Positions 61,501 through 64,000 of a stretch of 64,000 nt of DNA are shown piece after piece. The notes under the pieces are model-generated. The model did no database searches. It saw only the letters and a program-made list of their open reading frames with translations, and was not told where the DNA came from. Position 1 is the first letter of the stretch. Each line of letters opens with the position of its first letter. A program made the position numbers and the translations under genes. This DNA is from Cladopsammia gracilis (lineage: Eukaryota > Cnidaria > Anthozoa > Scleractinia > Dendrophylliidae): NCBI GenBank assembly GCA_022457155.1, contig JAJGOT010000356.1:372001-436000 (forward strand), read 5' to 3'.

Positions 61501-62200
61501 ACATAATTATATACCTGCCAAGTCCCACGCCTGCGAGTCCAAAACTCCGATCTCACGCCTACTCACGCCTATGGAGCAATTTCTCACTCCTGACTTACAG
61601 ATTTGAGCTATCAGCCTTAACTGATCGCATGATCCAATTAAAAATATAGTTACGTTCATGAAAATATGGCACTTTTTTGTAGTTTTTTTTTATCGTTCTG
61701 AACATTACAATTACAGCTGGATGTTATTCAACGGAGATCTTGAGGTTCATGGAACCAACAACCAATTATTCAAACCTCAATCACGGCTCACATTTTAACG
61801 TTGCAAAAAGTAAAATGTTTTGCATCATACTAACAAACCAATCTCATTATGAACACCTACAGCAAGAAACTTGTGCTATACACACAATATACACCAAATT
61901 GAAGAAACGTTGTCGGGTGAAAAACATAAACCATGAACTATGCGACGCAAAGGCTTACTTGGAAGTTGGGTAAATTAATCTTCGTTTGTGACAGAATACA
62001 CATAATACTAGAAATAGCTGAATAGAATACACAGAATACACATAATATCATAGATCATGCTCTAAAATCTCTCAAACAAGAAAACATCTTGATTATCAAG
62101 AAATGGAATATTACTATGTTTACCAATGCTGCCTACCCAGAATCCCATTCGGTCTCATCGTTCATGGTTTATGCTTTTCACGGGTCAACGTTTCTTCAAT
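61501..62200. other. Intergenic DNA, no gene seen
   Basis: A 77-codon frame (61740-61973) has no recognisable feature. Confidence 0.35.
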
Positions 62201-62204
62201 TAGG

Positions 62205-63525
62205 TGTATATAGTTAGGCTTACCCTAACAGCGTCGCCCTCTGAAGACCCTCTGAACAAGCTTAAATGAAACTTAACTTAGGTGAAAGGTCGGAAGCACA
62301 AGAATTAAGATTGACGACCGGGCTATTTTTCAATTTTAGCAGTCAAAAACAGTATTACCCGACCGTCTGCACAGTACATATAGACCGTACAAAAGTTCAC
62401 AAAAACAACTTTTTCTCCGTCTAGAATAACTATTACGACTATTTTCCGAATAAAATACAGTTGTTGCTAATAAAAAAATGCCCGAGAAACTGATTTGTAA
62501 ATCAAAATTGCAAAAATACACAAACATATTTGCATAAGGCGATGCGAGTGAAGATAGAACTGTACTATAAAATCAAAGTCTTGTTTTGTTTACATAAAAT
62601 CGCTTTTCAATCTATGTAATGAATGAATAAACACATAAAAATAGACAACACAATCTTCTTTCGAAAAATTTTATTCAAATCTCCATTAGTTTATGTTTAA
62701 AAGCAAAACACGTACCATTTATAGCGCATCGAGGCCGAGCCGTGTCTTCGATGAAATTTAAGAAATCAATACAACTGAATTTTAGCTACACGTTTATAAA
62801 CAATTCTCCAAAACCAACGAGAACACAAACAAAAAGTCAATCACAGAGTGATATCGAGATAAATTCCCATCGAAATTTGTTTTACCTTTAAGTCCCTCCT
62901 CCGGCGACTACTGTACTTGGAAATTCTGTCTTAGGTGCTGAAATCGGCTGTGTCCTGGTGTACCGGTACACGAGGGATTTTACATTGTATTCTCTTTGTT
63001 TGTGATCTATTGTTTTCGTGTAGTTTATTGTTTAGTCTTTGTTTCGTTCTTTTTGTTACCGGTACACGAGGACAGAACCCTGAAATCCGTAAAACGAACC
63101 CATCTCTCCGCATTGCTAAAAACGTATATAGTTCCTCGAAGCAAGATTTTATCCCTGAAAGCTCTTCTTTTTCCACTAAAGCAGCTTCTGAGTATCCCTT
63201 AATTAGTATCCTGTCTTGAGTAGCAAACCGCAAAAAAAAAATGTTGGGTAATAACGACTTTAATTTTCGCTAAAAACACCAAAAAATCCTGTAACTAAAG
63301 TGTTTGAGCTGACGGCTGTGTAGCCGCTCGTAAAACAAAACCTCAAAGATCCCGGATGTTGTGTGGCGTCACACGCGCATGTTTTGCGACGTCATACGCG
63401 CGAGCGAGCTAGCCAAAAGCGTACGTAGGGCGGCGGGCACACAACGCGCACGCGAAACATTCCGCTAGCCATTATCATGAAAAATGACACGCATAGGTTC
63501 TATGAGTATGGTGCTCCGCCGGGCC
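62205..63525 (+). repeat. Dispersed repeat, copy 2 of 21550-22660
   Basis: Same order of blocks as copy 1, from CCTAACAGCGT to GGTTCTATGAGTAT, with extra internal sequence (about 62900-63120) containing 'GGTACACGAGGA' twice. Confidence 0.65.
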
Positions 63526-63683
63526 TTCGGCTCGCGGCCTCCGCTATAAGAAATAGCACGTTTTTCTCAAAATCGCCTAAATTACAATTTACTGTATTTG
63601 TAACATTTCAAACAAATATAAATGATATCGAGAACCACTCCATGTCCGTTCTTTTTTTGCAAAAAAATTCATTACAACTATAT

Positions 63684-63807
63684 ACTAGTGGTACCTATCG
63701 GTAAGTGCCAACAAGCCAATGAATCATTGTTGTTGATAATGATAATTGTTGTTAAGGGAAACAATGATTCATTGGCTCGTTGGCACTTACCGATAGGTAC
63801 CACTAGT
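63684..63807. mobile_element. Palindromic MITE
   Basis: ACTAGTGGTACCTATCGGTA with ~47-bp arms is inverted at 63807, around a short TGATAATGATAATTG centre. It sits directly before the dispersed repeat at 63812. Confidence 0.8.
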
Positions 63808-63811
63808 TGCC

Positions 63812-64000
63812 AACGAGTCAGGCGAGCGAAAACGCGAGCCTGACGAGGCGGCAGTATATAGAGCCATACGTAGTTTGAAGGTTATGCAGAAAAAAATCTC
63901 AGATCGCTCAGCGCGATTTTAGCGTAAGTGATCGTTTCCGGTGTAAGTGAGATTTTTTTGACCATATTAGGATGTAGCCGGATGTTGTTGATATTTTGCA
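63812..64000 (+). repeat. Dispersed repeat, partial copy of 60846
   Basis: Near-identical to 60850-61030; runs off the window end. Confidence 0.8.

Overview
The window looks like AT-rich, repeat-dense DNA from an animal genome, most probably a cnidarian (anthozoan/coral-like). The evidence is eukaryotic nuclear tRNA-type genes, Penelope, Gypsy, DIRS and LINE fragments, many MITEs, and capsid/ATPase proteins of the type I associate with cnidarian Polintons. The host assignment is inference. I see no intact host protein gene, only a possible first exon (35341-35396) and a RING-finger pseudogene (29100-29481).

The centrepiece is a Polinton/Maverick (adintovirus-like) endogenous DNA virus at 35715-52796 (17.1 kb). 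It has ~337-bp terminal inverted repeats and a CCATT(A) target duplication, and it sits inside the RNase H reading frame of a DIRS-type retroelement whose tyrosine recombinase follows at 53.3-54.3 kb. The outer ~210 bp of each terminal repeat is itself a near-perfect palindrome. The element encodes protein-primed-type DNA polymerase B, a DDE integrase, an A32-like packaging ATPase, a probable double-jelly-roll major capsid protein, a penton-like protein, several membrane/coiled-coil virion candidates, a YqaJ-like exonuclease (frameshifted), a zinc-ribbon VLTF3-like factor and small unknowns. Nearly every structural gene has a TATATATAC-like box 5-25 bp before its ATG. Three inactivating lesions are visible: a frameshift in the exonuclease and single in-frame stops in two long genes, so the copy is recent but probably not competent.

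The first 12.4 kb hold remains of at least one, probably two, other virus-like elements. At 0.3-6 kb are a truncated Polinton integrase, a 315-aa zinc-ribbon protein, two related Cys-rich 'early-like' genes preceded by CCAAT/CRE promoter arrays, a degenerate tandem paralog, a DEDD-type exonuclease-like gene and a tRNA-His gene. At 6.4-12.35 kb are a putative ssDNA-binding-like gene split by a Penelope fragment, a NUMOD-like HTH gene, and a SAP-polyproline-PolB gene broken by one amber and one frameshift. A third PolB lineage survives as a fragment at 19.1-20.9 kb, abutting a deleted Gypsy element.

The rest (12.4-35.5 and 54.4-64 kb) is transposon-derived or featureless: a Crypton/Ngaro-like recombinase pseudogene, tandem repeats, an OTU-protease-bearing foldback element with 16-bp satellite ends, nested Harbinger-type MITEs, a LINE 3' end and dispersed ~1.1-1.3-kb repeats. 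All calls come from reading the sequence; no database search was run.
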